This document shows, one piece after another, positions 45,130-60,086 of a DNA stretch of 64,000 nucleotides (its first letter is position 1; every line of letters begins with the position of its first letter). Source of the DNA: Syncephalastrum monosporum B8922 (taxonomy: Eukaryota > Mucoromycota > Mucoromycetes > Mucorales > Syncephalastraceae). Where the stretch lies: contig JNEN01001252.1 in NCBI GenBank assembly GCA_000697355.1, positions 124,001-188,000 of the forward strand, written 5' to 3'. The notes under the pieces are model-generated. The model did not search any database, was not told the origin of the DNA, and saw only the letters and a program-made list of their open reading frames with translations. Made by a program: the position numbers and the translations under genes.

Positions 45130-46570
45130 TTATAAGTCTTCATAATCTTCATCACCCAATATTTCTACACCGCCATCTCCGTCGTCGCTTTCATCTTCTG
45201 AGCTATCCGGTCGCCTTGAAGTTTGCTTCTTCTGTATCGCCGTCCCGCTTGATCTCTCCGGGATTGCAGTGTGATCTTCACCTTTAGACTCCTATGATGA
45301 ACATCCTCATTAGATATGGTCGAACGTGCGCCCCCCCCCCCCCCCAAAAAAAAAACCATACCGAAGTATCGCCAAGGAACTGATCCAAATCGTGCCCGTC
45401 TGTATTCTCCAGGCGAAGTGACTCGAGCGAGGTCGTGATGGATCGTCTTCTTCGTTCGTCTGCATAGAGCGCATCGACTTGGTGCTCCCGTTTCCTCCGG
45501 TATTCTTCGAGCTCAGCATTGAACGTCGCTTCATAGAGACCTACGCGCTGTTCGGTCTGCACGCGATTATGCTCTTCGTATCTCTGCTTCAGCTGCGCTT
45601 CGTGTTGCGCGAGCGCCTCACTTCAATTCAATATGTTACTAGCCTGGAGCGCACAGGATGTCTATTTCCTACCTTTTTTCTGCCATGGTCTTCTGAGAGC
45701 GCGTTCGCTCTATCTGCTTCCATTCCTCAAATACATGTCGTTCGTAGTCGGTCGAAGCCTGATCAATCCGGTCTTCGAGTGTCGCTAGCGAGTTAAAAAG
45801 TCCGTCTACAGAAGGATTGTATCAATACAATCGTACTTTGGCATTGGTAGTGAAGATCTACCTGCGATTTGGTTTAAATTATCCAGATCGGACCGCATAT
45901 CGTTTAGCACAGATGCAGACGCGTCGAACGCCTTGGCAACGGACACATGGGCGTAGCAATTCTCCAATAACGCCCGCAACAATTGGTCCGCTTGCTTAGA
46001 TGACCGTAAGTAAGGCAGCTTTGCATGAATGTGCGTGTGGGGGGACGTACCGCGCCATTTTGAAAGTTTTTCTGATTTTGGTCGTGGACTTCGCGCCAGT
46101 CATCCTCGAATCTATTGTTCCCTAAGTCACGTCTCTCTTTATGGCGTTTGAATGTGTGCCTACTTTTGTATGATCTTTCCAGTGGCTTCCAGATCGCGTA
46201 ACGCGGTCGTTTCTTCTGCCGGTTCATGCACCCTGAACAGCAATAATTTAGCGCCCAAAGAGAAAAGACAAGACAGTATCTTACAGCGTTTGTTCTCGTT
46301 TCATAAATAGGGCATTAAGGTTCTGAAGCTCTGACTTGATAGCTTCAAATCTTTGGCAAGTCAGCATAAAGGCATACAACAACTCATTGGTGTGCGTACC
46401 GTTCTAAACCGCGTGTACGAAGATCCTCTTCATTCAAACTGGCATAGATGGACTTGTGCTCGTAAGCATACACTTGTAAACTCGCAATCGTATGCTTACC
46501 CCACCGTCTCAGACAAGGCCCGGACGTTGAGATTGGTTGGAGGAAATATGCTCTTGAATTGTTGAAACAT
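45130..46570 (-). CDS. Dysbindin-like BLOC-1 subunit
   Basis: Nine minus-strand exons join in phase (46500-46570, 46400-46438, 46285-46350, 46164-46232, 46051-46111, 45862-45994, 45673-45805, 45362-45620, 45130-45291), giving 330 aa, close to human dysbindin (351). Nearly the whole protein is helical and predicted coiled coil, with YERHVFEEWKQIERTRSQK, then a Gln/Glu-rich helix and VGLYEATFNAELEEYRRKRE. The segment SLESLRLENTDGHDLDQFLG matches the dysbindin tail pattern (LEQ-x-DL...DQEALDVFL). An acidic C terminus with SEDESDDGDGG follows. Dysbindin belongs to BLOC-1, which acts in endosome-to-lysosome traffic. Several exons were placed by phase and by absence of stops, so small shifts are possible. 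An intron holds the C15/A10 tract. Confidence 0.75.
45331..45355. repeat. C15-A10 double homopolymer in an intron
   Basis: On the transcribed strand of the dysbindin-like gene this reads T10 then G15, directly after a GTATGG donor in the last intron. G15 can form a quadruplex and is a sequencing-error hotspot, but it lies outside the exons. Confidence 0.85.
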
Positions 46571-47064
46571 GGTGAGAGCGGCGTGTGTCGTTTTGCGGGC
46601 AAAAAGATGAATGCACTATGATCGGTGAACCAAAAAAGTCAAAGGCTTGAAACGTACGAAAAGGGAAACAGATATTGGATTGGGCAGCCAAGTAAGCTAC
46701 CCTCTGACTCCGGGAATTTCCATCAGGATGTTTTGCAAGGCTAATATGGCGGGTATGTCACCCGGTATAAAGCAGTAGAAGCAAGAGAAAAGAAAAGTGG
46801 AGCGAGGGCAGAATAGAAAGTACGCATTTTTCGCATGTGCGAAGTCTTCACCATATGATAACGAGGTGTTCTGTATCTGCACTTTCTAGAGCTCAGGAAG
46901 GTACCGAAAGGCATCAGCTTTTGTTTCTCTTTTTACTGACTATAGTGATTGTCGTCCAACATGACCGAAAGATTAAACAAAAGTCAGATAGTATTGAAGC
47001 AGTAGGAGTAAAACTACAGATAGAGAGTACAGAAAAAGGGAACATAGCCAAAAATATGCCTTAT
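46571..47064. other. Intergenic, dysbindin promoter to protease 3' end
   Basis: Short balanced-composition DNA between two minus-strand genes. No feature is recognised. Confidence 0.6.
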
Positions 47065-48460
47065 TTAAGCCTTGGACGGGGCGATTTGAACCTCAGGCAC
47101 TGCCTGGTTGAACACAACATAGTTGTTCTTCAAAAAGGTATCGCCAATAATGTTGTATTCTGAGTTCAGGTAGCCAAAGCCAGCAATGCATTTGCCCGTC
47201 TTGTCGTCCTTGTCGTAAACGATCGAGTCAGCCGGCACGAAGAAGTCCTTGCCGCTCATGGTGAACGCGAGAGGCTGAACCTTGGACGTGTCGCAATCAA
47301 TGGTGTACGTGCCGTCCTTGTTGTCCGTGGCATTGTACACAGCCGCGACCTTGGTAGCAATATCCTTGTTGAAGATAATCAAGGTAGTGCCGGTGTCGAG
47401 GATACCCTCAAAGCCGCTCGAGACAATCGACTGAGAGCCAGCCTTCAAATCCGAAATGCCGACCGTGTACCAGCCAAGGGTGTTGTTAACCTTGACCGTG
47501 GTGAGCTCACCGTCAATATGCTTCTCGTTGTAACCGCCGAAAACGTACTCTACAAGCGCGTGTGAGATACCATGTCAAGACGATGTGATCACTATTCCTA
47601 CCTCCACCACCGCCTTCGGATTTCTTGCCCAGCCAAACACCAAAGATGGGTTTGTCAATAAGCTTTTGCTCGATCAGGTTGTCAACTATAATAATAGTGG
47701 TAAGATAGGTGCAGGAATAATTCGAGCTAAGAAAAGCCTACCTGGTGTTTTGATGCCCTTGACAGTGGCAATTTTGTTGAAAGCCAGACCAAGAAGACCA
47801 TCCACGGCGCCGCCCGAGAACGACGAGCTCTCAAAGGTGGCCATCTCAATAACCTGGTTCTTAATTTTAAGACCGCCGAGGTTGACATCATCTGTGCCAG
47901 TGAGACCGTTGGCCGTGGATCCGTCGGCGTACGAGATTATCCAAGGCTTGCCCTGGAATTTGTACGTGCTCGAAGCCGAGGGGTCATACTTGGCTTTGGT
48001 GGCGTTGCACGACAACAGACACAGAGTTGATGCTATGATACGCAAACGCATGGGTTATTAATTTTCATTTCTATTGTGGCTATTGTGTCGTACCGAACCA
48101 CAGATCAGACGAGCCAGTGTCGAAATCGAGTTTCAGCTCTTGTGGCGGCGTGCCGACCTGAACGGTTGCGTAGTACTCGACATCCTGACCAAAGTCGGTC
48201 ATGGCCGTATGACCATCACCATCTTGGCTGGTGTTGTTTTTGTTCTGGTTGCTCGCGTTGCCGAGCAAGGCTTCGATCAAGCCCATCAGTTTGTTCTCGG
48301 CACGTTGCACAGCACGAACGGCGTTGGGTTTGTAAGCAGGGTTGCTGACAAGCGGGAAGGTGGCGACACCGCCCTGGCTAGAGGCGGCGGCTGTTTCGGG
48401 AGCTGCTTGCGCGAGGCCAGCAAGCGCCGCAGCGGCACAGGCAAGGGCAAAAGGCTTCAT
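47065..48460 (-). CDS. Secreted pepsin-like aspartic protease A (rhizopuspepsin-like)
   Basis: Four minus-strand exons in phase (48094-48460, 47742-48032, 47602-47685, 47065-47549) give 408 aa. A signal peptide (about residues 1-19) is followed by a propeptide. The mature part has catalytic motifs DTGSSDLWF (D114) and DTGTTL (D299), the flap ISYADGS (usually SYGDGS) and the C-terminal block [14 protein letters not shown] typical of A1 proteases of Mucorales. The protein is secreted and acid-acting. The propeptide carries an extra Asn/Ser-rich insert ([18 protein letters not shown]) absent from the paralogue. It has an intron after the KTP block that the paralogue lacks. A TATAAAAA lies 125 bp upstream. 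Confidence 0.94.
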
Positions 48461-48580
48461 TTGAAAGAGAAGGAGTGGGTAGGAAGCAAACAAACAAAAG
48501 AAAGTGTAGGGAAAGGGATTGAAGACGATGGCGAGGGAGGGAGGATGTAAAGAAAACCGCTTCGATCCGCTGGCGGCTTA

Positions 48581-48588
48581 TTTTTATA
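48581..48588 (-). promoter_or_regulatory. TATA box of protease A
   Basis: TATAAAAA on the minus strand about 125 bp before the start codon implies a leader of about 90 nt. Confidence 0.6.
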
Positions 48589-50562
48589 CTGAACGCAACG
48601 ATGATTTTCCTGTTGACTTTCTCGCACGCACCCCTCATGGGCTTCCATCGCTACTCCCAGCTTGGTAAGGACCACTCAGCGACAAGTCCGAAGGATATGC
48701 AGGACAATTTAATCCTCGCTCATTCTTTATTGAATCGGCAGCAAAAGACTCTGTGTATGTGCGTTTGTATCCGCATGCGCGGGCTTTCCAAATGCCCTAT
48801 ATAGGCCTACCGCCAAGCATGGGTGGCAAACCCTACCCAAATAGCACGATTAATATGAAAACACATACCCCCCTTTCCTTCAAAAAAACGCGCTTCTTTG
48901 GTCAAAAGGCTAAAATGGGTTATTTGATCGAGAGGTACTTCTGTGAGATTTGGCAAGGAAGGTCGACATGTGCAATCTCCGCACAAAGTGGTTAGCGTAA
49001 ATCCATTTTATATCCGCTTCAATACTCTTTGTGAAACGAAAGTGTCCAATGTTGGGGCTCTGGTATCAATTTGATCTTCCTCTTATCCCCACACGCACCT
49101 AATGTCGTTTAGCTTTCCAAAGTGCCAATTACTATCGCTCCAGCGAGCGGAATCCAGGTGACACGAAATTCAGCACAGGGGTAAAAGAAAACGGAGAAGT
49201 ACGCTTGCGTATCCGCTATGTACATATTAGCACCGTCCAAATCTTGCTAGCTCTTTAGCGCTTGGCATACCCATGTGCCCTACACACGCACAGCCTGATC
49301 AAGTCGAATCATGGACCATGGCGCCATCATCTTTCCCTTTTAATAAGTGATGCGAGGCATCCGTGTGCATAAAATTGATAGAGCAAATCTTAGCTACGAA
49401 TTTCTACTTATTGGGATTTAAATAGGATCAGCAGCTACATAAAGATATTGAACACCAAGACAAAGCGGCCTGTTTTCACCTTTAAAAATTTGAGGTACGT
49501 CGATCCGGAATGTATGTACCTGATTTACACAAAAAATGACGTTCACGAGGTTCCACCAATGCTGTTTCTGGGAACAAAAAGGTGCCATGTCTGTGAGTGG
49601 CGGGAAAGATATCACAAGGGGGTGGAATTTGTGGAGATCTCCCGTTACATATTAGCTATGTTAATGGGACTAGCGAAGACGGAGACTGATTATATACTGG
49701 ATACGTATCATGTACTGGAATGATTTTCTATGGCTTTTGCATTGAAAAATGGTGTATGGCTGCGTAAATATACGCGTCTTTTGAAAAACACCTCTGGTCG
49801 TTGTTCGAAACACTATAACAGCTCTTACACAGCGAAGAGAGCATTAAGCGTTGCTCATTCAGAGAAAACTATACGCCAATACATCTATTGAGTATCAAGT
49901 CAATCGAACGGCCTTATAAACGGCCACAAAATCGAGAGAAAGGCAAGAATGAGAAAATATGCATTCGCTTACTGACGTGACCCCATTGCCAAAGGGTACC
50001 CGAGCCATGGTAGCACCCTTTGATGATAGCTGATCCGATTCACCACAGGCAGAGAGCAATCAGAATCAATGGTTTCTGGATTTTACCATATCCGCGGGTT
50101 GTGGTGCAGTTCGTAAACGCCTAGAATGGCTTGCGTGCGTTTGGGAAACATCATTTTGGCAATATTAGTGTCCTCCTTCAAGGTATGCTGAACCACGCCT
50201 CCCGTCATCAAGCTATTCATTCATGCCGACGCGCATATATCTGTTTGGTAACGCAATTGATGTAGTGCAGATTTTTTTAACTCGTCCATGGTATGTGTTA
50301 TGTCTACTGGACCAACCCCAAAGGCAGCAATGCCTTCCTGTCACGTTTTTGCTTGGATATCCTGGGAAGTAAACAGAAAACATCAAGCAATTACCTATAA
50401 AGAGCCAGAAAAGAAACAGGCTTACCGAACTGACAGCAAAATAATATATAAGCGAAAATAAAGCGCTTGTAGTTTCGTGGCCTGCGGCAGAAGGCCTGCG
50501 GCAGAAAAAACATGAATAAATTATAATGCTTTATCTAGAAGTATATTAAATGAGAGATTGTT

Positions 50563-50823
50563 CTATTGAGAAATAAGATGATGCGTATAAATACGAAGAG
50601 GCTTTACTATCCTTGTTGTTTTTCGCTTGGTGCCTGAGCTCTTCTTTAGTGAAAGTGCCCTCAACTGCATTCGCGCTTTCAGCCATAACATAATGGGCTG
50701 ATCAAGGAAACGGTAGATGCAGTTTTTGTAGCCGCTCAGCACAATAATGCGATGGTAGGTCAAGATCCATTCGTTATTTCTGTCTTCGAATGCCTTGAAG
50801 TCAGTTTCAAATCCGCAGATGTA
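50563..50823 (-). pseudogene. Possible gene relic in the protease spacer
   Basis: An 86-codon open stretch without a start codon begins YICGFETDFKAFEDRNNEWI and continues LTYHRIIVLSGYKNCIYRFL, then a basic tail. Its amino-acid make-up is that of a normal globular protein, unlike neighbouring frames. A stop lies directly upstream and no flanking exons could be joined, so a decayed gene or transposon fragment is the best reading. I do not recognise the family. Confidence 0.3.
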
Positions 50824-53478
50824 TTATATATAGGTTGACGTGAGTCATTAAATACAGCAAAAATGGTTTTGCATCAATTGAGATGGCATGGACATACCCA
50901 GCACTGCCAATGACTGATAAAGACACGCATATCATCAGGTCATGAGCATCCGCCGCGACGCAGCCCAGACCACCCACTTGAAAAGTGTGTGCGTGAGGCT
51001 GGCAAATGTTTTTAGGGGAATAGCTCGATGGAAAGCTGAATTTGCAACCTGTTGCATTTTTAGCACTTGTTTCTTTCCCATATACACAGGCACCAGGACA
51101 ACGTTGTCAGTGAGAAGCCATGCGAAATTGTCTCTGCTTCCTCCAATCTCCGCCGGCGGACACCAGAAGACCGGGGACCAGAGAGAAATCTATGGATTAT
51201 CATGTCTCCCATCTTCTTTTGCGTAGTACTTCTAGCAAATGTATCTAATAATATGGTGGGTGGATGGTGTGTTACTATGTATATCGCCAGATATCTATGG
51301 TTCGTGCTTCCTCTTGGTGTTTTGAAGAACTGTTTGACAGTTCATGTATATTTATGGGAAGGAGTCAGGTTCTTGCATTTAATCGCCACAGTGCATATAA
51401 TCTATACTAGACTACCATGATGAGATGACATGGTATAACTCTTGTTCACTATGTTGCACATACCGCGTATGTATAGTCCGTGATCCGCGCTGAAGGCGAT
51501 AGGCATAATATGTTTCGTCACGACATCCGCCATCGTAGCATTCCGAAGGCGAGCAAGACCAGAAGGTATGTTCTCACTTGAGGTCCCTGGCGCGATGCTT
51601 TGGGCGGTTTCACTATGTTGCACCGGAAAAGCATGTACCTCGCCGTGAATACGATGGTGATACCAATGTACTTCCTTTTGTGCTTGCGCAATATCTGCTC
51701 TGCGACATTCGACAAGGACAAGAACATGTTTGTATAAAAATATAAATTGTTATCCATGTCACTCCAGAAACTTCAAGAGAGGTGTCAGGAGTTCATCCAT
51801 ACGCCAGTGTTTTTTTTATATATATCAGCCTACACTGGGCTATTTCGCGTTCATGCATCTTGGTCCAACTCACGATATAGGTAGACTGTTTCCATGGTCT
51901 ATATGCATATGCAGAAGCTTGACCTATCACTGCTGAAGTAATTATGTGCGCTGACGCACAATACCACCCAGAGTGACTGGGATTATTGCCGCTAAAAAGC
52001 CAAACGATGCACCACATAGCCTCCTCAGATGGTTTGATTGAGAATGACCATGTGTCCGTAAAGACACGCCTTAGGAGCATTCAGTGGCTCTACAGTCTAG
52101 TAAAACGCTCCAGCAAAGCAAATAGGCATTAATCGGCTCGTCCACGACCCCTGCCCAAGTAAGGATGGTGTCACCTGTAGTTATCATCCCTTTTTCCTCC
52201 AGGTTACACGAAGCAGTTCTAATTTCGCCATAATGATCGCAAAAATACAGTCAAGGATCAAAGTTTAAGGACATCCAACGGGTCTCCGCAGCGTCGCATT
52301 TTCCCACAGCATAAGGATGTTCTAAAATGCGATATTCGCCACGATGGCCCTTAATTTGGCTTTTCGTAACGAGACTTAGCCACTCTTCTGTATGTCCACT
52401 CTACGGCTCCTATTGCCTTAATGATGACGACAGTGCAGCTAACTTTGCTGTGCATCAGTGTGCTTGACGCCATTTGACTGACCTAAGGATATTCGGCAAC
52501 GATGTCACGAAGGTGATCCGTCATACAAAATAAATTCACGTGGAAATTGCCCCCTCGCCGTGCTCTGAACGTATCTGCCCGGTCCTCACCACAATATCCC
52601 ATCAAGTTGGAAGCTCGTATCATGCGATGGCCCCTCATTTCAGGAAAATTCGAAATATTATGACTTTGAGTAACATAATTCAACAAGGCACAAACGCACA
52701 AGTGATGGCTGTGTTACACGCCGTTCAATACGCCAAACAAAGCAAGTACCACAGAGTTTCGAATTGGTGTGGTCCGAGTGCAGCTCTCTCCTTGTGAGTC
52801 TCATCTTACGATACACCTAATGGCACCATGAAAAATAGAGTAAACCGACCCAACCAAAAAAGAAGTAGCTTATGGTGATGTTACCGGGATACGATGGAAA
52901 ACCTAGAAGTATATATTTAGACATGTCACCAAATAGGCTGCACCCTCCTAAAACACAGATTGTCAGCCAGATCTGGATCAAGAGTCCAGAAAACTAACAT
53001 AAAGACATCAGACCACGACATTTATCAATTTGAGTGTTACTTGAGAATAGGTTCTCACACCTCGTATCCACCAAATCATCACATAGCCGACAAAGCGGAA
53101 CCACGAGATAATTTCGTTTCCGTAATGCCGATATTCTACCAGATAGAGTTTTACCACCGTTTATCCTACTCAACACCGCAGGTGTCACTTCATGCTGTTA
53201 GAGTTATTCGCTACTATAATGAGGAACAATGGAGTGGTAGGTTCGGAATATGATAGAGATTGTAGATAATGACCATATAGAGAGTGGAACCCTATGGGAC
53301 GCGTTGGACCATGGGCTATCGAAGGATCACGTACAGAGTACTGTAGACAAAAAATGAAAAAAAAGGTCGAAAAGATTACAGAAGAACACGTTGTATTTTT
53401 TTTTAAAATAGAAAAGATAATAAATAAAAGGTAAAGAGAGATGAGTGCTCAATTCTGTTCGACATAAGACGCCTGTTC

Positions 53479-54883
53479 TTAGGCCTTGGAGGGGGCGATC
53501 TGGACCTCGGGCACCTCCTGGTTGAAGACAACGTAGTTGTTCTTGAGGAAAGTGTCACCAATGATGGCAAAGTCCATGCTCGAGTAGCCAAAGCCAGCAA
53601 TGCACTGGCCACCCTGCTGGACGTAGATGAGCGAGTCGGAGGGGACGAGGAAGTCCTTGCCGCCCATGGTGAGAGCAAGGGGCTGGAGCTTCGACTTGTC
53701 GCAGCTGATAGTGTAGGTACCATCGCCATTGTCTTGGGCGCCATAGGCCTTGGCAACCTTGGAGCCGGTGGCCTGGTCAAAGATAAGGAGGGTGGTGCCG
53801 GTATCGAGGATACCATCGAAGGAGCCCGCAACGCTCTGGGAGCCAACCTTCAGGCCCGAGACGTTCACGCCATACCAGCCTATTCATTATGATAATAAGC
53901 GATCAGATTCCGCTTCTCTGCTTTTTTTTTGTTAAACTTACCCTGGGAGCTGTCGACCTTGACAGTGGTGAGCTCACCGTCAATGTGGTCGCTGTTGTAG
54001 CCGCCAAAGACGTACTCTATATCAAGGATATGTTATCAGTACCCCGCAATAGTTGCCCTTTCTCTTTGTTTTGCTTACCGCCACCGCCGCCCTCAGACTG
54101 CTTGCCGAGCCAGACGCCAAAGATGGGCTTGCTGATCAGGTTCTGGCTGATCAGGTTATCGACCGGGGTCTTGGTGCCAGCAACAGTGGAAATGGTGTCA
54201 AAGCCAAGACCGAGGATACCGTCAATGGCTCCAGTCGAGAACGAGGAGCTTTCGCGGGTAGCCAGCTCAATGGTCTGGCCGGTGATGGTGAGACCGCCGA
54301 GCTTGACGTTGTCCGTGGCAGTGATGCCCGAAGCAGACGAGCCATCACCGTACGAGATCTGCCAGCTTTTGCCGACCTTCTTGTAGGTGCTCGACTTGGT
54401 GGGGTCGAAGGACTTGCTACCGCAGCTAGAGCACAGCGTGGAGGCTATAAAGATTGAGAAAAAAAGGAAAGAAAGAGAGAGAGAGAGTTAGATAGGCTGT
54501 TTTGACTTTGTGAGAATCCAATGGCAATGACACTTACAGAACCAGAGATCGGAGGAACCGGTGTCAAAGTCGAGCTTGATGCTCTGGGCGGGAGTACCAA
54601 CATCGACAGTGGCATAGTACTCGACATCATAGTCGACATCGGTCATTGGGACGGAGCCAGTGCCGCCGGAGGCCTTGACGACGGTCTTGCCCTGCTCAGG
54701 GATCTTGGTGCTGTATTGTGCATACTTGCGCTCAGCGCGAAGAATGGCACGGGTAGCGTTGGCCTGGTAGTGGGGGTTCTTGACGAGCTGGAAAGGTTTG
54801 CCTGCAACCTGCTTCTCGACAGGCGCAGCCTGCGAGATCGTGGCCAAAGCCATGGTAGCCAAAAGAGCGAGAGAGAACTTCAT
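53479..54883 (-). CDS. Secreted pepsin-like aspartic protease B (rhizopuspepsin-like)
   Basis: Four minus-strand exons in phase (54538-54883, 54079-54444, 53942-54016, 53479-53879) give 395 aa. The signal peptide is cut near AISQAAP; the propeptide includes PHYQANATRAILRAERKY. Catalytic motifs are DTGSSDLWF (D107) and DTGTTL (D288), with the standard flap ISYGDGSSASG and disulphide pattern STLCSSC. The end [20 protein letters not shown] is shared with protease A. Two introns match those of protease A; one, before GWYGVNV, is unique. Both genes lie on the same strand as a tandem pair divided by the 5 kb spacer. Secretion for nutrient digestion is the usual role. Confidence 0.95.
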
Positions 54884-54970
54884 TGGGAAGATAAGAAGAA
54901 AGAGAGGAAAGATAAGTAGAAGAAGAGAAGGAGGAGTGGGTCAGTAACGATCAACGGTTGAATGGCGCGT

Positions 54971-54980
54971 CCTTTATATA
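54971..54980 (-). promoter_or_regulatory. TATA box of protease B
   Basis: TATATAAAGG on the minus strand about 90 bp before the start codon, well placed for a short leader. Confidence 0.65.
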
Positions 54981-56936
54981 TGTTTTCAAACGTTGGTTCT
55001 CTTGAGTTATTCTCACTGGGACATTGCAAGGTGCAACGGCTATACCAGGTATAACAGCCAACGGGACAGTAATAGAGAGTCGTTCGAGAGCGCGTATGTG
55101 GCGAGTGCGACACAAAGCATTATCGGTTTATTAAACTCTGATCAGCAGTTGGAGATGAAGCATCGATGGGCAGACGACGCTTTTGGATTTTATGCCCAAT
55201 TATAGGCATAACTTCTTTATATCGGGCCTTGTCTCGCGGTCGCACTCTCATGCAGTGTGCGCGACAGCGGTCTTTTTTTTTTGCCACTTGCCCAACCCTT
55301 TCTCTTTCTCTCTTTTTTTCATGTCTCACAAATAAGGCAGTGTGGAGGAGAACCCGTCCTGAGCTGCATTAACCAAGATGGGACGGTCGCTCCCATTTTT
55401 TGACATGGGTTGCCTTTTCCTCTTGCTTTTTGCTCGGACAGGAAGGAGATACACTTTCCGCCGGGTTCCAGCGATTTGCAGGAATTGGAGTCACACACAA
55501 CAAATTGCCCTGAATATCGTTGTCACACAATCTAATGGTTTTCCCGTCGCATTGGTCCTACTATCGATTTATTCACTATCAAATGTCAGGCACGTATGCA
55601 AAGGGCAGAAAAATATTCATAGAATCGCTTCGTTTTGGCGTGCAAAATAGTAATAATAGCAACCATATATGCTGGGAAAGAAAAGAGACCTTTTTTTTTT
55701 TACATTCTCGGTTATAATTGCTTTTTCAAGCCATGAAGAGGGTGTCTTCATGCCCATAGTATTGGCTCATGGTTTTGACTCTCAGAAGAGAAATAAGTGA
55801 GACTTTATTGCACTCATTTTAGAGATAACGCCATACTCAAGCCAGACACACCACCCTCAGGCCGAGGTACCAGCCAAATGGATCATGTCAAATAAAGATT
55901 GGAACCGGCTCGTCTTTTTAAGGTTTATGCAGGGTGGTGCGTGTTTGTATGTAAATGCAACATGGTTGGCTGCATATCATTATAGCGTGACATTGGCTCA
56001 TTGGCAAGCCTGCATTATTCTTTCTAATTCTTGTTTATTTTCGGCCCCGGCGTGTAGCAGGCAGTTTCCCCTTCCCTGACACAGGGGCATTATTTGTTCT
56101 GTGCCTGAATAGAAACCGTACTCTACTTTTTATGTCACTTATAAAGGAACACACCAAATGAGACGAAGGCTGTCTTTGACAAAAATTTTTGCTGGATACG
56201 TGTGAATTCCCTTATGTTATGGCGCTGTTGGTCAATCCGTAGCCTTATGTCAGGTGCAGGTGCAGGTGCATAAAAAAGAGCAGGGTGCGATCATGCAGCA
56301 TGTTTTCACAATGATAGATGCGCGTACCCATATTTCACTTGCCAACAGAGAACTGACGGTTAACGAGCAGTCTATAGATGTATAGGATGCAAGGCTGCTT
56401 CAAAAGTTCAATGTGCTAATACGATTCTGAGTATAGGTGCACTCTATTTTATCATCCAAAATGCACCTTTGCATAACTTGAGATAGGTTTATGCGCAAGG
56501 CAGAGATAAAAACAACGCCCCTCTCTTTCATAGTCGGGGAGTGACAATAATAAGACGGCAAGGGGGTGAAACGGTAAAAAAAAAGAAAACAAAATAAAAT
56601 GAAACAAAAAGACGGGTAGAAGAGAACGAAGAGAAGAACTGCACCAACAAAAAAATATAAAAAAAAAAAAAGAAAACGAAAAAATCAAAAAGGTACTGAC
56701 ATTTTTATTCAGGACAGAACCAATGGATGAATCGTATCAGACAGAGACAATAGCCCACCAATGTGACTTCTTGCTGGACAAAAAAATTTTCGATATTTGC
56801 AGTTACGGCTGTGGAAGTGAATTTTTCCTCCTCTTCCACCCACTGTAAAGAAAGACAAAGAAGTCCTCCCTTCTTTTTTTTTTCTTTATCTCTCTCTCTT
56901 TCTCTCTTTTTCACAAATCGGGCCAGCCGCAAAAAA

Positions 56937-59368
<2,432 letters not shown>

Positions 59369-59660
59369 TTGCATATACGCTCACTCAGGCACACACATAC
59401 ATACACACACACACACACACATCAAGCGTGCTGTAGCTTTTCAAACGAGAGATTGAGAACCTAATAAAAAAGAAACGGCTTTTCCAGACCAGTAATATTT
59501 CGCTGTGTTTTTTTTGTGACCCCGGAGAGAGGGAGAGAGTGAGAACAGAGAGATGAGTGACTGAATCTTGTCTCTCTCTTTTCCTCTTTTTCTCCAACAC
59601 AACCTAAATTATTTTATTTTCGGTGGTGTTGTTGTTTGGTGTGGGAGTAACAACGACCTC

Positions 59661-60086
59661 ATGAAAACAAAAAAGTCGGCCTATCAAGTGCTCGGGGTGG
59701 CGCGCACTGCGTCACAAAAGGAGATACGACGGCGATACATTGAGTTGTGCAAGCAGCACCACCCAGACACGGCCCACCAAGGAGATAAAATGGCCAGCCC
59801 TGTCGATATCCGCGAGATCACGGCAGCGTACCGCCAAGTGACGGGTAAGGAAGCCATGGCGGTGGAGCAGCAGCGCAGCGAAGCAGTCCACCGGGATGAA
59901 ATGTCGGCTGAAGACACGGCCAAATGGACCCGCTGGACTCTGCTGGCAGGAGCAGGACTGGTTGGAACCGTCGTAGCATGGATTGCGTATGAGCCCGCGG
60001 AAGACATTTCATTGGCTACCTCGCCGCCTGCCTCTTACTACAACGACCGGCACCATGGCAGCTTTCGGCAATGGCGCAAGTCATAA
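59661..60086 (+). CDS. Small J-domain membrane protein
   Basis: An intronless 141-aa frame. The start is the ATG after CAACGACCTC; upstream in-frame residues are non-conserved. A J-domain (about residues 6-65) has AYQVLGVARTASQKEIRRRY and the catalytic HPD tripeptide (in QHHPDTA) that stimulates Hsp70 ATPase. A single hydrophobic segment follows (about 95-110, LLAGAGLVGTVVAWIAY), then a short polar tail. The layout, J-domain then one membrane segment without a Gly/Phe or zinc region, resembles the DNAJC30 type of mitochondrial J-proteins. Location is inferred. Confidence 0.85.
   Translation: MKTKKSAYQVLGVARTASQKEIRRRYIELCKQHHPDTAHQGDKMASPVDIREITAAYRQVTGKEAMAVEQQRSEAVHRDEMSAEDTAKWTRWTLLAGAGLVGTVVAWIAYEPAEDISLATSPPASYYNDRHHGSFRQWRKS

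Larger units (their letters stand above)
48461..53478. other. 5 kb gene-free spacer between protease paralogues
   Basis: The first 130 bp is the promoter of protease A. The rest is balanced-composition DNA with only short open frames. One minus-strand stretch (50563-50823) is coding-like without a start. No terminal repeats, transposase, tRNA or promoter-led gene was recognised. The length stands out against the gene density elsewhere. Confidence 0.5.
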
